A model generated the notes under the pieces. The model had not been told where the DNA came from. It was given only the letters and a program-made list of their open reading frames with translations, and did not search any database. A DNA stretch of 64,000 nucleotides. Source: Chloroflexota bacterium. GTDB taxonomy: Bacteria; Chloroflexota; Limnocylindria; Limnocylindrales; CSP1-4. Every line of letters starts with the position of its first letter. The stretch's first letter is position 1. This document shows, in pieces, positions 62,890 through 64,000 of the stretch. Position numbers and translations under genes: made by a program. The DNA lies in NCBI GenBank assembly GCA_005883615.1, contig VBEC01000073.1:92522-156521 (forward strand). The letters are read 5' to 3'.

Positions 62890-63975
62890 TCACTCCTCTC
62901 CCATCGGGATCGCCAGCCATACGACCGTGCCTTCGCCAGGACGCGATCGAACCTCGAAGCGCGCGCCGATCAACTCGGCTCGCTCGCGCATGAACTGGAG
63001 TCCGTACGTGCGTCGTCCCTGGACCGCCAGCGATCCAGGATCGAAGCCGGTGCCATCATCGCTGACTTCCGTAACGATGTCTGACCCTTCGGTCCTGGTC
63101 GCCACGGTCACCCGCTTCGCATCCGCATGCTTGCGCGCGTTTTGCAGGGCCTCCTGGACCACCCGCAGGAGCGCCGTCTGGCCGCCCTCCGATAGCCGCT
63201 CGACTGGCGCCTGCAGGTCGGTCTCGATGACCAGGCCGGTGAGGGCGGTCATGTTTTCGACCGTGTCGCGGATCGCGCCGTTCAACCCCAGCTGGTCCAG
63301 CAGCGGAGGTCGAAGCCGCGAGATGAAGCTGCGGACGTCACCGAGCTCCCGGCGAAGGAGCTCTCGCAGGAAGCGCAGCTCCTTGGGCGCCTGGCCGGGG
63401 TCCTGCTCCAGGACCCGTTCGATGTACTCGACCTGGAAGATGGCGTTTGTCAGCGCCTGGGTGGGTCCATCGTGGACTTCCTGAGCGAGGCGGGAGCGCT
63501 CGGCTTCCTGCGCCTGAACGATCCGCATCTGCACGTCTTCGGGTGTGGATGAGCCCCCCGCACTCGAGACGAGACTCGCATCTCCGCGCTCCAGGAAGAG
63601 CCACGTGTTCTCGAGGTGGCGACCAACCCGGTCGAGCTTGGCGAGTTCGGCGCGGTGCAGCTCGAGATCGGTAGTCAGGGTTTCCACATCCATTCGGAGG
63701 GCGTGCAGGCGTGTGTCCCCGGCGTCGCTCTCCGCCGACTCGAGGCGATCAGGCCCCTCCACGCGCGTCCGTGCGTCGCGCGGAGCGCGTTCAAGGCTGT
63801 CAAGCTCGTCGCGCAGAGACTTCCAGCGGCCCCGTTCCTCGTGATACGCCTCCCGATACCGTTCCTGGATCGCGCGCAGGCTATTGGCGAGGTATCCGAT
63901 CGCCTCTTTTGCCTCGGCGTGGAGTCCGTCGAATCGCCCGTCGAGAGATTCGAGCCCCCGCCGCGTCCCTTCCAT
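62890..63975 (-). CDS. DegS/NarX-type sensor histidine kinase
   Basis: The 361-aa soluble kinase has an N-terminal coiled coil with no membrane helix, HisKA_3 with RLAQEVHDGPTQALTN, the N box VVQEALQNARKHADA and the G1 box VSDDGTGFDP, so it should be active. It is the cognate kinase of the following regulator. The start ATG 63975 has no Shine-Dalgarno and TATACT 9 bases upstream. Confidence 0.9.
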   Translation of the reverse strand: MEGTRRGLESLDGRFDGLHAEAKEAIGYLANSLRAIQERYREAYHEERGRWKSLRDELDSLERAPRDARTRVEGPDRLESAESDAGDTRLHALRMDVETLTTDLELHRAELAKLDRVGRHLENTWLFLERGDASLVSSAGGSSTPEDVQMRIVQAQEAERSRLAQEVHDGPTQALTNAIFQVEYIERVLEQDPGQAPKELRFLRELLRRELGDVRSFISRLRPPLLDQLGLNGAIRDTVENMTALTGLVIETDLQAPVERLSEGGQTALLRVVQEALQNARKHADAKRVTVATRTEGSDIVTEVSDDGTGFDPGSLAVQGRRTYGLQFMRERAELIGARFEVRSRPGEGTVVWLAIPMGEE

Positions 63976-63984
63976 CGAATTCGG

Positions 63985-63990
63985 AGTATA
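63985..63990 (-). promoter_or_regulatory. -10 box of the kinase-regulator operon
   Basis: TATACT on the minus strand ends 9 bases before the ATG of the kinase gene. The window ends before any -35 can be judged fully. Confidence 0.4.
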
Positions 63991-64000
63991 CGGGCCCCCT

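Overview
The window is a 64 kb stretch of a high-GC bacterial chromosome made almost entirely of core housekeeping genes. No mobile elements, CRISPR arrays, rRNA or tRNA genes were recognised. Gene order and content fit a monoderm-like, high-GC lineage. They include the prfA-prmC-tsaC-glyA-wecA-atp run followed by murA-mreB, a Tad pilus locus without a secretin gene, and short compact operons. I would guess a Chloroflexota member of the Limnocylindria/Ellin6529 type. That is an inference from gene order and protein style, not from a marker search.

Layout. 1-16.9 kb (minus strand): the start of ftsX, ftsE, an acetyltransferase, prfB with a +1 frameshift, a cysteine-rich small protein, a DUF218 protein, secA, prs, gyrA, an AlkD-like protein, a hotdog thioesterase, gyrB, parB and parA. 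16.9-17.3 kb: a divergent control region with a parS site. 17.3-20.9 kb (plus): mreD, mrdA and rodA, the elongasome. 20.9-23.1 kb (minus): a possible structured RNA, a J-domain protein and an AI-2E family permease. 23.1-47.3 kb (plus): a DUF2344 protein, rplU, rpmA, rpmE, DUF1385, prfA, a glycogen-debranching-type enzyme, prmC, tsaC, glyA, a WecA-type transferase, a Ser/Pro-rich membrane protein, the complete ATP synthase operon, murA, mreB, a PHP hydrolase, a UPF0104 membrane protein and an XRE regulator. 47.4-51.0 kb (minus): two membrane glycosyltransferases and endonuclease IV, divergent from an ArsR regulator. 51.6-64.0 kb (minus): hpf, comF, DUF192, then the Tad/Flp pilus locus (tadC, tadB, tadA, cpaE, cpaB, four pilin-like genes) headed by a histidine kinase, a NarL-type regulator and a second, degenerate histidine kinase.

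How the genes work together. Many genes are translationally coupled through ATGA, GTGA or TTGA stop/start overlaps. Several first genes lack a Shine-Dalgarno and carry a TANNNT hexamer 6-9 bases before the start codon, which suggests leaderless or near-leaderless mRNAs. The Tad locus is the least ordinary part. Two pilin genes are 122/123 identical at DNA level exactly from the prepilin-cleavage glycine to the stop codon but have different leaders. A third carries an in-frame amber codon. A fourth can only be read from a CTG codon inside a CTGA overlap with the degenerate kinase gene. MurA carries Asp in place of the fosfomycin-target Cys, and GyrA carries Val at position 83.
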